A stretch of 64,000 nucleotides of DNA from Rhizobium grahamii CCGE 502. GTDB lineage: Bacteria > Pseudomonadota > Alphaproteobacteria > Rhizobiales > Rhizobiaceae. The notes beneath the pieces were generated by a model. It was not told where the DNA came from. It did not search any database and saw only the letters and a program-made list of their open reading frames with translations. The DNA is taken from contig NZ_AEYE02000038.1 of assembly GCF_000298315.2 (NCBI RefSeq), positions 186,001 through 250,000 of the forward strand, read 5' to 3'. Numbering within the stretch: the stretch's first letter is position 1; each line of letters begins with the position of its first letter. Of this stretch, positions 1-10,105 are shown piece by piece. The translations under genes were made by a program, and so were the position numbers.

Positions 1-549
1 TTTGTGATTCCCAGGCCAAGTGCCGCGGTTAACTCTGCGCCAACGCCCCCAGTGTTCCGCATTTCCTATCACAGAGATAGGTTGGTAGAATTTCACATGT
101 CATTAGCAATGAGTAAATTTGCGTGTCCGGAGTCCCACCAATTCGAAGAGACGTAAGGTGCGAGCCAAATTGTTGATCGCTCAGAAACGTGGTCGGCCGA
201 TCTGCTGAGGGCCGGCTTGAAAGGCTCGACCACATAGCATTGCCAACCTGGACGCAAACGTTCAACCGCTTCCGGGACGCGTCGGTGCGTACGGCGGCGT
301 CATACCTCCCCATAACCTATGCAGATCAAAGGATTACAAACTTAAGGCATCTATAGCACAGCAGCCGGCATGTCATATTAGGCGGGCCGATTTATGGCGG
401 TTGCCCTCGAAAAACCGCGTCGTCTTTAGCTCGTGGTCCTCACGTGAGAAGTTCGGAATCGACGGTGGACTTCAAGTCCATGGCACGGACACCCGCGGAT
501 GATCGAGGTGCCGTTGGCCACCGATTTTCTAAGGTGAACATGAAACTAA
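1..549. other. Left edge, no gene seen
   Basis: No reading frame here has a convincing start, ribosome binding site or protein-like composition, and no tRNA or repeat was recognised. It lies downstream of the TetR gene, which is read leftward, so it may hold that gene's terminator, but no strong hairpin followed by a T run was seen. Confidence 0.4.
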
Positions 550-1215
550 TTAGCTCCGCCTCACCAGCAGGCCGTTAAGCAGCAGGTCGAAATAGGCTCG
601 CATAAAGGCATCCTTGTTAGGCGTTCGCGCGCGGCGGTCGTCAAATATCAGGCGCAGAATTGTTGTTGTCAAAATGGGCGCGACCACGATGTCGGAGAAT
701 TCCACTGGCATCTGGCGAAATTCTCCAGACGACATACCCTCGCGCATGAGATCCTCGATTTTTGCTATGATCGGTGCGATGAACTGATCGTGATGACGAT
801 CGATCAGGTCGGGAAACCGGTGCCCTTCCGAAATGACCAGCCGCAAGAGCTCGCGGGTGATGCGGTCTTCAACGATCTGATCGTAGAGCAAACCAAGAAT
901 TGCTTTCAGCCGGTCCGTAACGCTGCCGTCGAGCCGGTCGGTGTTGTCAAGCAGTTCATGAAACGCCACTGAAAAATGGCTAATCATGGCTTCGAAAAGC
1001 TGCTCCTTCGTCTCGAAATAGACGTAGACCGTGCCCTTTGTGACCCCAACTCTGTCGGCAATGTCTTCGACACGCGTGGCGGTGAAACCATTTCTCACAA
1101 ACTCCTCGAAGGCAGCATCCAGGATTTGTGCGGGCCGCAACGCTTTCTGTTCGGCGCGTGTGAGTTTTTTCTGGGCTGACATTCCTCGCTCCCCGTCGTC
1201 AGTCATCGCATCCAT
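550..1215 (-). CDS. TetR family repressor of the adjacent RND efflux operon
   Basis: A 221-residue protein with an N-terminal TetR helix-turn-helix at about residues 28-75 (ILDAAFEEFVRNGF, then DRVGVTKGTVYVYFETKEQL) and an all-helical C-terminal domain of the kind that binds ligands and dimerises. It is divergent from a three-gene RND efflux operon, with a palindrome in the short gap. Such TetR proteins usually repress the neighbouring pump until a pump substrate binds them; that role is inferred from position. The start is uncertain: methionines at residues 1, 4 and 12 are all possible. The start at 1182 has a GGGGA stretch a short distance upstream, while the longest start would run up to the operator-like palindrome. 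Confidence 0.9.
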   Translation of the reverse strand: MDAMTDDGERGMSAQKKLTRAEQKALRPAQILDAAFEEFVRNGFTATRVEDIADRVGVTKGTVYVYFETKEQLFEAMISHFSVAFHELLDNTDRLDGSVTDRLKAILGLLYDQIVEDRITRELLRLVISEGHRFPDLIDRHHDQFIAPIIAKIEDLMREGMSSGEFRQMPVEFSDIVVAPILTTTILRLIFDDRRARTPNKDAFMRAYFDLLLNGLLVRRS

Positions 1216-1230
1216 GCGACCTAAGTTTCA

Positions 1231-1250
1231 TTGACTAATACGTCAGTCAA
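1231..1250. promoter_or_regulatory. Operator-like palindrome between TetR gene and efflux operon
   Basis: TTGACTAATACGTCAGTCAA has perfect 6-bp outer arms (TTGACT and AGTCAA) around an 8-bp centre. It sits between the divergent TetR start and the adaptor start, the usual place for a TetR-family operator. Binding is inferred. Confidence 0.6.
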
Positions 1251-1287
1251 TTATATAGGACCTGCCGTTGAGAGCAAGAGGTCAACT

Positions 1288-2361
1288 ATGAGAACCATTC
1301 GGATCGTCACAGCGATCGTATGCGCGATCGGTCTCGCATCCTGCAGCGATGAGAGCAGGCCAACCGAACCGGCCCAGAGGGCCGTCGGCGTCGTCGTCGC
1401 AAAGCCTGAACCGCTAATCCAGGGCGGCGCGATCACGGGCGACGTCCGCGCCCGCGTTCAGACCGATCTGTCCTTCCGCGTCAGCGGCAAGATCGTCCAG
1501 CGGCTGGTCGAGGTTGGGCAGTCCGTGAAGGCGGGACAGTTGCTTGCCCGCATCGATCCGGAGGAGCAAAAGGCCGATCTGGATGTGGCGGCGGCCAATC
1601 TTCAGTCGGCGCAGGCGCAGCAGATCCAGGCGCAGCTTGCATTCGACCGCCAGCAGAGCCTGTTTCGCACGCAGGTGACAACGCGTGCGGCGCTCGATCA
1701 GGCGCAGGAAGCGCTTCTGACGGCGCAGTCATCCACCAAATCAGCGCAGGCACTATTCGAAACCGCACAGGACACACTGTCCTATGCGGAGCTGAAGGCC
1801 GATGCCGATGGCGTGATCACCGCCCGCAACGCCGAGGTCGGCCAGGTGGCGCAGGCAGCCCAGGTCGTCTTCACCCTTGCTCATGACGGCGACCGCGATG
1901 CCGTCTTCGAGGTGGTCGAAAGCGCGTTCCTTCGACCGATTGACGGTGATGGGACCATTACCCTTCTGTCCGACCCCACTCAGAAGATCGCAGCGAAGCT
2001 TCGCGAGATCTCCCCGACGATCGATTCCTCGACCGGCACCATCAGGGTCAAGGTCGCGATCACGAGCGACGCTCCCATTCCGCTCGGCGCTCCCGTCGTC
2101 GGAAAATTCAATTACGTCCCGCAGGACGTCATTCAGCTGCCCTGGTCGGCAATGACGTCCAAGGACGGCAAGCCGGCAGTCTGGATCGTCGATCCCGCGT
2201 CCTCTGCCGTTTCGCTTCGAGCGATCGACGTCACGGGCTACGAGACGGGCAGCTTCATCACCAAGTCGGGCGTCTCGGCAGGGGAGGTCGTCGTTACCGA
2301 CGGGACCAAATTCCTCAGGCCCGGTGAAATCGTGTCTTATGTCAAGGAAGCTGCCAAGTGA
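1288..2361 (+). CDS. RND efflux periplasmic adaptor lipoprotein (first of two)
   Basis: A 357-residue HlyD/AcrA-type membrane fusion protein. The N-terminus is a lipoprotein signal ending in LASC with the acylated Cys at residue 19, so the protein should be anchored on the periplasmic side. A lipoyl/barrel-sandwich half (VQTDLSFRVSGKIVQRLVEVG) is followed by a helical hairpin rich in Gln and Ala, the second lipoyl half (GVITARNAEVGQVAQAAQVV) and beta-barrel domains. The ATG at 1288 was chosen over one 57 bases upstream because it follows an AAGAGGT stretch and gives a clean signal peptide; the upstream ATG lies against the operator. Its end overlaps the GTG of the next adaptor. It should link the inner-membrane pump to an outer-membrane channel, and no channel gene is present here. 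Confidence 0.93.
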   Translation: MRTIRIVTAIVCAIGLASCSDESRPTEPAQRAVGVVVAKPEPLIQGGAITGDVRARVQTDLSFRVSGKIVQRLVEVGQSVKAGQLLARIDPEEQKADLDVAAANLQSAQAQQIQAQLAFDRQQSLFRTQVTTRAALDQAQEALLTAQSSTKSAQALFETAQDTLSYAELKADADGVITARNAEVGQVAQAAQVVFTLAHDGDRDAVFEVVESAFLRPIDGDGTITLLSDPTQKIAAKLREISPTIDSSTGTIRVKVAITSDAPIPLGAPVVGKFNYVPQDVIQLPWSAMTSKDGKPAVWIVDPASSAVSLRAIDVTGYETGSFITKSGVSAGEVVVTDGTKFLRPGEIVSYVKEAAK

Positions 2362-3443
2362 GCATACGTCAAAAGATAATCCTCCTGATGATGGGGACTG
2401 CCCTGATCTCCTCTTGCACCAATCAGGAGGAAGGCAAGGAAGAAGCGCCCCGTCCTGTGCTGTCGACAATCGTCAAACAGACGCCCGCAACGACACTCGG
2501 CCTGACCGGCACGGTCGAGCCGACGATCGAGACCGAACTCAGCTTCCGGATTCTCGGGCGGATGATCGCCCGCAATGTCAATGTCGGAGATGTCGTCAAG
2601 CGTGGTGATGTCGTTGCCGCCATCGATCCCGTGGCGCTGGAGCTTGCGGTGCGCAACGCCCAGTCCGACGTGGAAAACAGCGATGCTCAGCTCAGAAACG
2701 CGGTGACCACGGAGCAGCGCCAGCGCGCGCTGGTCGAATCGCGCTCCGGCACAGAAGCCTCGCTCGAAGAAGCAGAACAGGCGAGACGGACGGCCGCAGC
2801 CGCTGTCGCCAAGGCGCAGGCCAATTTCGACAAGGCCAAGGAACAGCTCGGCTATGCGCAGCTTCAGGCGGAATTCGATGGCGTGGTGACGGCGACCTCG
2901 GCCGAGGTCGGCCAGGTCGTGTCGGCCGGTCAGACGGTCGTGACCATCGCGCGGCCGGACAAGCGCGACGCGGTCGTCGACGTGCCCCAAGCAGCCGTTC
3001 AGAAATTGAAGATCGGCGCCCCGTTCGAAGTGACGCTGCAGCTGGATCCCGAGATTCGCGCGTCGGGAGTGGTGCGCGAAATCGCGCCGGAGGCGGAAAC
3101 CGCCACCCGTACCAGCAGGACCAAGATCGCACTCAGCGACCCACCTGAAGCCTTCAGGCTCGGCGCGGTCATATCAGCCTCGGCAACCATTGCCGCCAAT
3201 CCCGAGATCGTGCTGCCGTCCTCAGCGATCCTTGCCGGAGCCGACGGTCCAAGCGTCTGGATCGTCGACGAACCCGGCAAGAAGGTGTCGCTGCGCCGCG
3301 TGAAGATCGACGGCGACGTCGTCGACGGCGGCACCGTGCGTGTCACCGAAGGGCTGGCCCCCGGCGAAAGAGTGGTCGTAGCAGGCGTGCATAAACTTGA
3401 AGATGGTCAGGCCATCAAGATCGACCAGGAGATCAGAAAGTGA
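2358..3443 (+). CDS. RND efflux periplasmic adaptor lipoprotein (second of two)
   Basis: A 361-residue HlyD/AcrA-type adaptor, related to but clearly different from the preceding one. It starts with GTG overlapping the previous stop (GTGA), has a lipoprotein signal ending in LISSC (Cys20), then the lipoyl half (TELSFRILGRMIARNVNVGD), a coiled-coil hairpin (about residues 95-160) and the matching second half. Two adaptors ahead of one permease suggest a mixed adaptor ring, as described for some two-adaptor RND pumps. That pairing is inferred from gene order. It is translationally coupled to the permease at its 3' end. Confidence 0.93.
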   Translation: MSIRQKIILLMMGTALISSCTNQEEGKEEAPRPVLSTIVKQTPATTLGLTGTVEPTIETELSFRILGRMIARNVNVGDVVKRGDVVAAIDPVALELAVRNAQSDVENSDAQLRNAVTTEQRQRALVESRSGTEASLEEAEQARRTAAAAVAKAQANFDKAKEQLGYAQLQAEFDGVVTATSAEVGQVVSAGQTVVTIARPDKRDAVVDVPQAAVQKLKIGAPFEVTLQLDPEIRASGVVREIAPEAETATRTSRTKIALSDPPEAFRLGAVISASATIAANPEIVLPSSAILAGADGPSVWIVDEPGKKVSLRRVKIDGDVVDGGTVRVTEGLAPGERVVVAGVHKLEDGQAIKIDQEIRK

Positions 3444-6400
3444 AGTCCTTCAATCTTTCCGACTGGGCGCTCGAACACCGTTCGCTCGTCTGCTACTTCA
3501 TGATCGTCTTCATTCTCGCCGGCGCCTTCTCCTACCTGAACCTCGGCCGCGAGGAGGATCCGAATTTCACCATCAAGACGATGGTGATCACCGCACAGTG
3601 GCCGGGCGCTTCGGCCGAGGAAGTGACGCGGCAGGTGACCGACCGGATCGAGAAAAAGCTCCAGGAGCTGGAATCGCTCGACTATACCAAGAGCGAGACC
3701 GTCGCCGGCCAGACGACCGTCTTCGTCGAGCTGCTGCCGACCACCAAGGCAAAGGATGTCGCGCCGACCTGGCTGCGCATCCGCAACATGATCGCGGACA
3801 TCAAAAGTGATTTCCCGAGCGGCGTCATCGGTCCATTCTACAATGACCGCTTCGGCGACGTCTTCGGAAACATCTATGCCTTCACCAGCGACGGGCTGAC
3901 CAAGCGCCAGCTTCGCGATCTCGTGGAAACTGCCCGCTCGGAAGTTCTGACCGTGCCCAATGTCGGCAAGGTCGATGTGATCGGCGCGCAGGACGAGGCG
4001 ATCTATCTGGAATTTTCCACCCGCCAGATCGCCGCTCTCGGCATCGACCAGCAGTCGGTCATCCAGACCCTGCAGGCGCAGAACGCCGTGACCCAGTCCG
4101 GCTTCGTCGATGCCGGGCCGGAGCGCATCGCCTTGCGGGTGAGCGGGCAGTTCACCTCCGAGGAAAGCCTGCGGTCGATCAATCTTCGCATCAATGATCG
4201 TTTCTTCCCGCTGACCGACGTCGCAACGATCACGCGCGGATATGTCGATCCGCCGTCGGCGCTGTTCCGTTTCAACGGCCAGCCGGCAATCGGACTTGCC
4301 ATTGGCATGAAGCAGGGCGCCAATCTCCTGCAGTTCGGCGAGGCGCTCGACGCTGAAATGAAACAGATCGTCGTCGATCTTCCAGTAGGTGTGGATGTCA
4401 GCCGGGTTTCTGATCAGCCGGCAGTGGTTGACGAGGCTGTATCGGGCTTTACGAGCGCGCTGTTTGAGGCGGTTGCCATCGTGCTCGTCATCAGCTTCAT
4501 CAGTCTTGGCCTTCGTGCCGGGATGGTGGTGGCGATCTCCATTCCTCTCGTGTTGGCCATCACCTTTGTTGTGATGGAGTACTCCGGCATCTCGCTGCAG
4601 CGCATTTCGCTCGGCGCGTTGATCATCGCACTCGGGCTACTCGTCGACGACGCCATGATCGCCGTCGAGATGATGGTGGCGCGACTGGAGGCCGGCGACG
4701 ACCTGAAAAAGGCCGCCACCTACGTCTATACATCGACAGCCTTTCCGATGCTGACGGGAACGCTCGTCACTGTCGCGGGCTTCATTCCAGTTGGCCTCAA
4801 TAGCAGCGCCGCCGGCGAATTCACCTTTACCCTCTTCGTGGTGATCGCGGTGTCGCTGGTCGTCTCTTGGATTGTCGCGGTGCTGTTCACGCCGCTTCTC
4901 GGCATCACCATCCTGCCGAAGACAATGAAGTCGCACCACGAGAACAAGGGCCGCTTCGCCACAATCTTCTCCTGGCTGCTGCGGCTGGCGATGCGCTGGC
5001 GCTGGGTCACCATCATACTGACCGTCGGTGTCTTCGGCCTCTCGATCGGCGGCATGGGGTTGGTGCAGCAGCAATTCTTCCCCAATTCCGACAGGCCCGA
5101 GCTGATCATCGACTGGAACCTGCCCCATAACAGCTCGATTGCCGAGACTAACAGGCAGATGGCCAAGTTCGAAAGGGAAATGCTGGCCGATAACAAGGAT
5201 ATCGATCACTGGACGACCTATGTCGGCCAGGGCGCGCCGCGCTTCATCCTTTCCTTCGACGTGCAGACGCCCGACGTGTCGTTCGGACAGACGGTGATCG
5301 TCACCAAAGGCCTCGACGTGCGAGACAAGGTGCGGGCGGAACTGCAGGACTATCTGACGAAAACCTTCCCTGGCACCGACGCTTTCGTGAAGCTTCTCGA
5401 TATCGGCCCACCGGTGGGCAAGCCGGTCCAGTACCGCATAAGCGGCCCCGATATCCAAAAGGTCCGGGATATCTCCCAACAATTTGCAGGCGTTGTCGGT
5501 ACCCATCCGCTGCTGTCGAACATGGTGCTGGACTGGAACGAGCCCTCGCGCGTGGTAAAGGTCGATGTGCTGCAGGATAAGGCGCGCCAGCTTGGCGTCT
5601 CCTCGGAGGATATCGCCACCGCCCTCAACGGCATCGTTGAAGGCTTGACGGCGACCCAGATTCGCGACGATATCTATCTGGTCAACGTCATCGGGCGCGC
5701 GAAGGCTTCCGAGCGCGGCTCCATCCAGACGCTCGAGAATCTGCAGCTCTCAACCTCCAACGGCAAGATCGTGCCGCTCTCGGCTGTGGCGAACTTCCGC
5801 TACGAACTGGAGCAGCCGACGATCTGGCGCCGCGACAGGCGGCCGACCATCACACTGAAGGCGGCCGTCATCGGCTCCACGCAGCCGGCGACGATCGTAG
5901 ACCAGCTGAAGCCGAAGGTTGAGGAGTTCCAGAAGGGGCTGCCCGCGGGATACGAGGTCGAAATCGGCGGGGCGGTCGAATCCAGCTCCGAGGCCCAGGG
6001 ACCAATTGTCGCCGTGGCGCCGCTGATGCTGTTTACGATGGCGACGATCCTAATGATCCAGTTGCAGAGCTTCAGCCGCCTCTTCCTGGTGTTTGCGGTT
6101 GCGCCGACCGCGCTAATTGGCGTAGTCGCGGCGCTTTTGTTGAGCAATGCTGCGATGGGCTTCGTAGCGATCCTCGGCGTCCTAGCCTTGATCGGTATCC
6201 TGATCCGAAACTCGGTCATCCTTGTCGTGCAAATCGAGCATCTGCGGGCCGAAGGGGTGGCTGCATGGCAGGCGGTTGTTGAGGCCACCGAACACCGTAT
6301 GCGGCCGATCATGTTGACGGCGGCGGCTGCGACCCTCGCGCTGATCCCGATCTCGCGCGAGATTTTCTGGGGACCGATGGCCTACGCCATGATGGGCGGC

Positions 6401-6511
6401 ATCGTTGTGGGAACGGCGCTCACTCTGCTGTTCCTGCCGGCGCTCTACGTCACCTGGTTCAGGATCCCAAGGAATGAAGGCGTCTGGGCCGAAGCCGCGG
6501 CTGAGACGTGA
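3440..6511 (+). CDS. RND efflux transporter permease (AcrB/MexB-type)
   Basis: A 1023-residue inner-membrane proton-driven multidrug exporter, the usual length for the HAE-RND family. It has the typical layout: one N-terminal membrane helix (residues about 12-32), a large periplasmic porter loop, membrane helices 2-6 (from about residue 335, including GLLVDDAMIAVE with the paired Asp of the proton relay), a second large loop, and helices 8-12 (from about residue 860, with a matching GILIRNSVILV repeat). It begins with GTG overlapping the preceding stop by four bases, so all three genes form one translationally coupled operon. The substrate cannot be read from the sequence. A general drug or plant-metabolite exporter is a reasonable guess given the TetR control. 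Confidence 0.95.
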   Translation: MKSFNLSDWALEHRSLVCYFMIVFILAGAFSYLNLGREEDPNFTIKTMVITAQWPGASAEEVTRQVTDRIEKKLQELESLDYTKSETVAGQTTVFVELLPTTKAKDVAPTWLRIRNMIADIKSDFPSGVIGPFYNDRFGDVFGNIYAFTSDGLTKRQLRDLVETARSEVLTVPNVGKVDVIGAQDEAIYLEFSTRQIAALGIDQQSVIQTLQAQNAVTQSGFVDAGPERIALRVSGQFTSEESLRSINLRINDRFFPLTDVATITRGYVDPPSALFRFNGQPAIGLAIGMKQGANLLQFGEALDAEMKQIVVDLPVGVDVSRVSDQPAVVDEAVSGFTSALFEAVAIVLVISFISLGLRAGMVVAISIPLVLAITFVVMEYSGISLQRISLGALIIALGLLVDDAMIAVEMMVARLEAGDDLKKAATYVYTSTAFPMLTGTLVTVAGFIPVGLNSSAAGEFTFTLFVVIAVSLVVSWIVAVLFTPLLGITILPKTMKSHHENKGRFATIFSWLLRLAMRWRWVTIILTVGVFGLSIGGMGLVQQQFFPNSDRPELIIDWNLPHNSSIAETNRQMAKFEREMLADNKDIDHWTTYVGQGAPRFILSFDVQTPDVSFGQTVIVTKGLDVRDKVRAELQDYLTKTFPGTDAFVKLLDIGPPVGKPVQYRISGPDIQKVRDISQQFAGVVGTHPLLSNMVLDWNEPSRVVKVDVLQDKARQLGVSSEDIATALNGIVEGLTATQIRDDIYLVNVIGRAKASERGSIQTLENLQLSTSNGKIVPLSAVANFRYELEQPTIWRRDRRPTITLKAAVIGSTQPATIVDQLKPKVEEFQKGLPAGYEVEIGGAVESSSEAQGPIVAVAPLMLFTMATILMIQLQSFSRLFLVFAVAPTALIGVVAALLLSNAAMGFVAILGVLALIGILIRNSVILVVQIEHLRAEGVAAWQAVVEATEHRMRPIMLTAAAATLALIPISREIFWGPMAYAMMGGIVVGTALTLLFLPALYVTWFRIPRNEGVWAEAAAET

Positions 6512-6939
6512 GGGGTGCCATCCGTAAGGAAGGGCACGGCGATCGCCTATCCGGCTGCGAAGCCGGACCCCGAAAGACAGTTCGCCGCTGTCCAGCGCAA
6601 GCAGCTACTCAAGGATGCCTTCCTTCCAGGAGGCGGCGTTCGCCTCCGCTCAGCCCGACGGCACCATCGGCGTCTTCGTGCTTGGCTACAATTACAGTTA
6701 TCAGGAGGCGCTCTATCGCACCGCTCAAATCGCCGCGGACGCTAGCTAAAATTCGCGCGCTGTCGATCCTGTTCTGGCTTCGGCCGCAGCTGTTGCCGGA
6801 TATGTTGCCGATCGCGACGCCGCGCTCGCGTCGAGAAGCGATCTCGATGCTCACGTCGCTCTCCGAATCCGGCAAGGCGAAGCGCATCACGTCGATTCAA
6901 GCGTCTGACGGCCTGGGGCACGACCGCTATACCGACATG
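6512..6939. other. Decayed sequence downstream of the efflux operon
   Basis: No intact gene. A 44-codon frame at 6615-6749 (ending TIGVFVLGYNYSYQEALYRT then AQIAADAS) reads like the tail of a real protein. The sequence just upstream (AVQRKQLLKDAFLP) continues it in another frame, so this is probably a frameshifted fragment of a lost gene. Confidence 0.4.
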
Positions 6940-7491
6940 TCACCCCTCGAACCGCTCCAGCATTTGCCTCAACTGCGCGTTTTGCAACATGAGCTTTGTG
7001 GCCAGCTGACTCCTGAGCAGATTGATCTCTTTATCCAGGCTCACTTCGTTTGTAGTGTCGTTGACGTGGGGAGCGTTTGGAACCGCAATCGCTTTATTGC
7101 CGCGACCTCTTTGCTTACGCTGTGCGACCTCAACAGCTCCCTGAATGTGTAAAGCACGATGAGCGGCGATGATGGTTGTTCCAGTCTCGCCGGGCGGAGC
7201 TGGATCAGCGACCTGCGCGACCTCAGCATCTTCGCCGTCGACCTGGCCATCGTTTTCGACTTTTTCGGAATGTACACGCTCTGTGACAATTGTAGCGGTT
7301 TGTTCGTGACGGTGTGCCGCATCGCTTCTCGGCCCCTCCCCACTATTCAGGCTCTCCTCAACAGGCGCTTCAGTCGGATCGGCAGTTTCCGACGGGCACC
7401 CTTGCGTAGCGTTCTCGGTCGAGCTGTTTTCTCGCCTTTGCTCGCGTTCCGGTGAGACCAGTCCGACAAGAAATTTCCAGGGAGACGCCAT
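6940..7491 (-). CDS. SyrB-associated coiled-coil protein, function unknown
   Basis: A 183-residue protein. It opens with MASPWKFLVGLVSPEREQ, passes through a long acidic, low-complexity middle (rich in Glu, Thr, Ala and Asp), and ends in a leucine-heptad helix (EINLLRSQLATKLMLQNAQL then RQMLERF) that resembles the C-terminal helix of the SyrB-like protein just upstream. The ATG at 7491 is preceded by GAGGT at good spacing; an in-frame ATG at 7530 is the alternative. It follows the syrB-like gene in the same direction after about 130 bases and may be co-transcribed. Similar openings occur in rhizobial plasmid proteins of unknown role. The shared C-terminal helix suggests hetero-oligomerisation with the SyrB-like protein, which is inference. 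Confidence 0.6.
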   Translation of the reverse strand: MASPWKFLVGLVSPEREQRRENSSTENATQGCPSETADPTEAPVEESLNSGEGPRSDAAHRHEQTATIVTERVHSEKVENDGQVDGEDAEVAQVADPAPPGETGTTIIAAHRALHIQGAVEVAQRKQRGRGNKAIAVPNAPHVNDTTNEVSLDKEINLLRSQLATKLMLQNAQLRQMLERFEG

Positions 7492-7620
7492 CTCTCTGAC
7501 CTCGCTTTTTATTCCGACAGCAGGGTGCAAGCTTTCGATCCGGCAACGGCATCGACCGCTACCAAACTTTATGTTTCGATAAGCATAGCAAATGCGGCCG
7601 GCGATTGACCGGCTACTATA

Positions 7621-8028
7621 TCAATCGAGCTTGAGCCGTTTGCGCAGATCGGCATTTTCAGCGCGAAGCTTTTCAGCGAGAAGCTTGCGCAGTCGCTGAT
7701 TTTCCTCTTCCAGCTGCAAGAGATCCGCCATCTCATCGATCGCGGTCATTGGCGCGGCCGAGGCGTTCTGAACGGCCTTTGGGGCACGACTAACACGCGG
7801 ACGTTTGGCACTCGACGCGGCTTCGGTCGCCTTTGCCTTGGGCCCTCTCCTCTTCACGCCACCGGCGCCGGTCGGCGCAACTGCCGCCTCTGCCGTAGCG
7901 TCAGCTGACGACGTCTCGAGCGCCGCTGCTTTCTTGGCGCGGGGTTTGCGCTGTTTCTTCGGCGCGGTAAGCGTCTCGACGACGGTCGGTCCATCGGCCT
8001 TGGTTGTCGCATCAGTCTCGTCGGCCAT
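7621..8028 (-). CDS. syrB: SyrB-like regulator
   Basis: A 135-residue protein with the hallmarks of the rhizobial SyrB family: the MADETDATTKADGPTVVETL opening, Lys/Arg/Ala/Pro-rich stretches (KKQRKPRAKKAA, KRRGPKAKA) and the C-terminal heptad helix DLLQLEEENQRLRKLLAEKL followed by RAENADLRKRLKLD. SyrB was described in Sinorhizobium meliloti as a negative regulator acting on syrM. Many rhizobia carry several paralogues, so this copy need not have that exact role. ATG 8028 was chosen because AGGAG lies six bases upstream and the family opens with MADE. The frame stays open for another 105 codons upstream but has no family similarity there. The basic stretches suggest nucleic-acid contact. Confidence 0.75.
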   Translation of the reverse strand: MADETDATTKADGPTVVETLTAPKKQRKPRAKKAAALETSSADATAEAAVAPTGAGGVKRRGPKAKATEAASSAKRPRVSRAPKAVQNASAAPMTAIDEMADLLQLEEENQRLRKLLAEKLRAENADLRKRLKLD

Positions 8029-8525
8029 GCTCGTCTCCTGTGTAACTGATACAGTAGTTGACGTCCCAAGAGGCGATGTCAACAACGACTTGCGGTCAGG
8101 TTGCAGGACAGACATGTCACCGTCAGATTCGCCACGCTGAGAGCTATCTGACAGATGCAGCGATGTCTCTTCCTCCAGATCGCGAGCGACTGACTTCAGG
8201 TCCATGTTGCCCCAGATCGAGTTCGACTTAGGATCGAGTTTTCGCCTACCGTTTTTATACTCGACGGCAAAACTGCGTTGCACTTTCTTCAATATAAGAG
8301 ACCTTGGAGAATCGACGGGATGGCTGGTGATATGCCGAGGCATCCGAAATAGCGCTTACTGAACCGTCAGTCTATACCCACGGAGTCGCCTGCTGCCAGT
8401 TTTTTGGCGTCGAATTAGGGGGTTCCTCTCGAGCCGAAAGACGAAGAGGCTATTCCGACCTCGAGCTGCGCGCTTCAGGTTCGCGAGATGCTTTCGTCGA
8501 ATATCACCGGCCGAATCTCGAAAGC
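8029..8525. other. Leader region of the syrB-like gene
   Basis: No separate gene is supported. The syrB frame remains open to 8343 on the minus strand, which may be chance or an extended 5' form, and the rest up to the IS4 remnant has no recognisable content. Confidence 0.3.
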
Positions 8526-9494
8526 TTAAACCGTTGTGACTTCTCCCGTGCAGGCGAACGGGTTTCTTCCGTCGAGAACCACTTGACCGTACCAATGATG
8601 CAGGGGAGCGTCCGGCGCCGCGAAACGCTTGTTCGGCAGGCTAGAGCGCCATGAGAAGGCAAGCGCAATGAGCTGAGCTCCGGATCCGCCGATATTATCC
8701 AGGAGAATGAGCAAGGCAGCGCCGGGCGGGGCGCCGTCGCGGGCATGCACCAGTTGCTGTACGATCACGGCCGCGACGGGGGCGAATGTCACCGGGCTGA
8801 AACGGAGCGCCAGCTGCGTGTCACGCTCCTTGCGGCCCGGCTTGGCCGGCAGGGTGAAGGCAAGGTTTGCCGCAACTGGCAAGGCATCGGCCATGGCAAA
8901 CAGCGACGGCTGGTCTTTGCCGAAACTGCGGTCTTTGGCAGCGTGTACGACAAGATCTACATTGGCAGGCCTTCGAGTGAAGGCCTCGTAGATATCGCTT
9001 TCGCGATCGGCAATGACGGTGATGTGGCGCGCCGCCGCAGAAACTTTTGCCGCCTGGTCGGCGCCCTCCAGCCAGCGGTAGCTCTCCTTCTCCTTGATCG
9101 GACGCGCACGCTGGGTGCCGCGCTTACCCTGGTCGCGGATGATGAACTGTCCGTGGATCGCCCGACGATCGCGCCATCGTGGGCGTCGACCCCGATCATC
9201 GCATGTAGATAAGACCGCCATCGCCGTTGGAGCGGACCACCGTCGTGTACTGAATGGCCAGGATATGCCGATCCGTGCAGCTGCCCCCCGTGCGCAAGGC
9301 CGCCTCATCGATCATCGCCTGCGGATCAACCCCTCCATTGCGCAAGAACCGGCTCAAGCGGATCTCTCCGGCCCGATTGCGCCGAGCTTGCGCACCCGCA
9401 CGCCCTGGCCTGCCGCCGAAATAAGGCGCTCCGGCAAGATCGCCCCCTTTTCCAGGCAACGGTCGCCAAACCGTTCGAGCCGCAAATCATCCAT
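8526..9494 (-). pseudogene. IS4-family transposase remnant
   Basis: Pieces of an IS4/Tn5-type DDE transposase occur in different frames. The N-terminal part starts at the ATG at 9494 (MDDLRLERFGDRCLEKG), followed by ILAIQ-TTVVRSNGDGG with the first catalytic Asp region altered to QYT. In another frame come the central WLEGADQAAKVSAAA and ITVIADRESDIYEAF segments that carry the second catalytic Asp. At least two frameshifts and an in-frame stop break it, and the C-terminal Glu-containing domain is not recognisable. It should be inactive. No terminal repeats were identified. Confidence 0.7.
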
Positions 9495-10105
9495 CGCTCA
9501 ATTCTCCTGCGCGCTGCAACAGAATCAGAATGGCATTCCATAGGCAATTCTAAATGTGTGAATGCCATAGCCCGATCGCCGGGAAGCATCTTCAGCTTTT
9601 CCTCGACAAAGACGATGCAGCGAAAATCGGCGATGCAGATCACCACGGAATCGGTGTTATTGACATGCCGAGAGAGTAAGCCGCCTCCGGCACCAGTTCG
9701 ATGGTTGGGCTCGGCTGGCCCCGTGTTCCCCCTGCCTTCGAAGGGCGTTGTCGGTAATATTCCGCTGACGAAGATTTTGCCCAACATGGCCAATTACAAT
9801 CCGGAACTGGGAGAGACGGTGTTTGGCAAATTGCATGGTGGCTCAGCAGGAGCAATGCTGGTCTGCCTGCAGGCGGAGAGATAACAACCAGGGAGATGCT
9901 GACAAGCCAACACCACCGGCGGCGGCAGAGGCCTTCGATACTGTTCAGAAGAATCGACCTTGACTGCCGACAGCTGCCTGAATAGTGGGATAGTCCCTGG
10001 CGAGAGACGCTTGGGAAAGAAAGAGGCGCGCTGAGGAAACATCGAGACCGTGCGCGACCGAGAACTTTTGTTTGTGGCATGCAGAATGACGCAGCATGAG
10101 ACCTT
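9495..10105. other. No recognisable gene between IS4 remnant and pectinase gene
   Basis: Several overlapping frames are open on both strands, but none has protein-like composition with a ribosome binding site. It probably combines decayed IS flank and the 3' untranslated region of the pectinase gene. Confidence 0.35.

Noticed and set aside
29-313. 94-codon minus-strand frame at the left edge
   Set aside because: No ribosome binding site and no recognisable motif; the composition looks random.
1753-2469. Long minus-strand frames over the efflux operon, the helicase genes and gajA (up to 381 codons at 48067-49212)
   Set aside because: These are antisense shadows caused by high-GC codon bias. 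The sense genes have clear domains and coupled starts.
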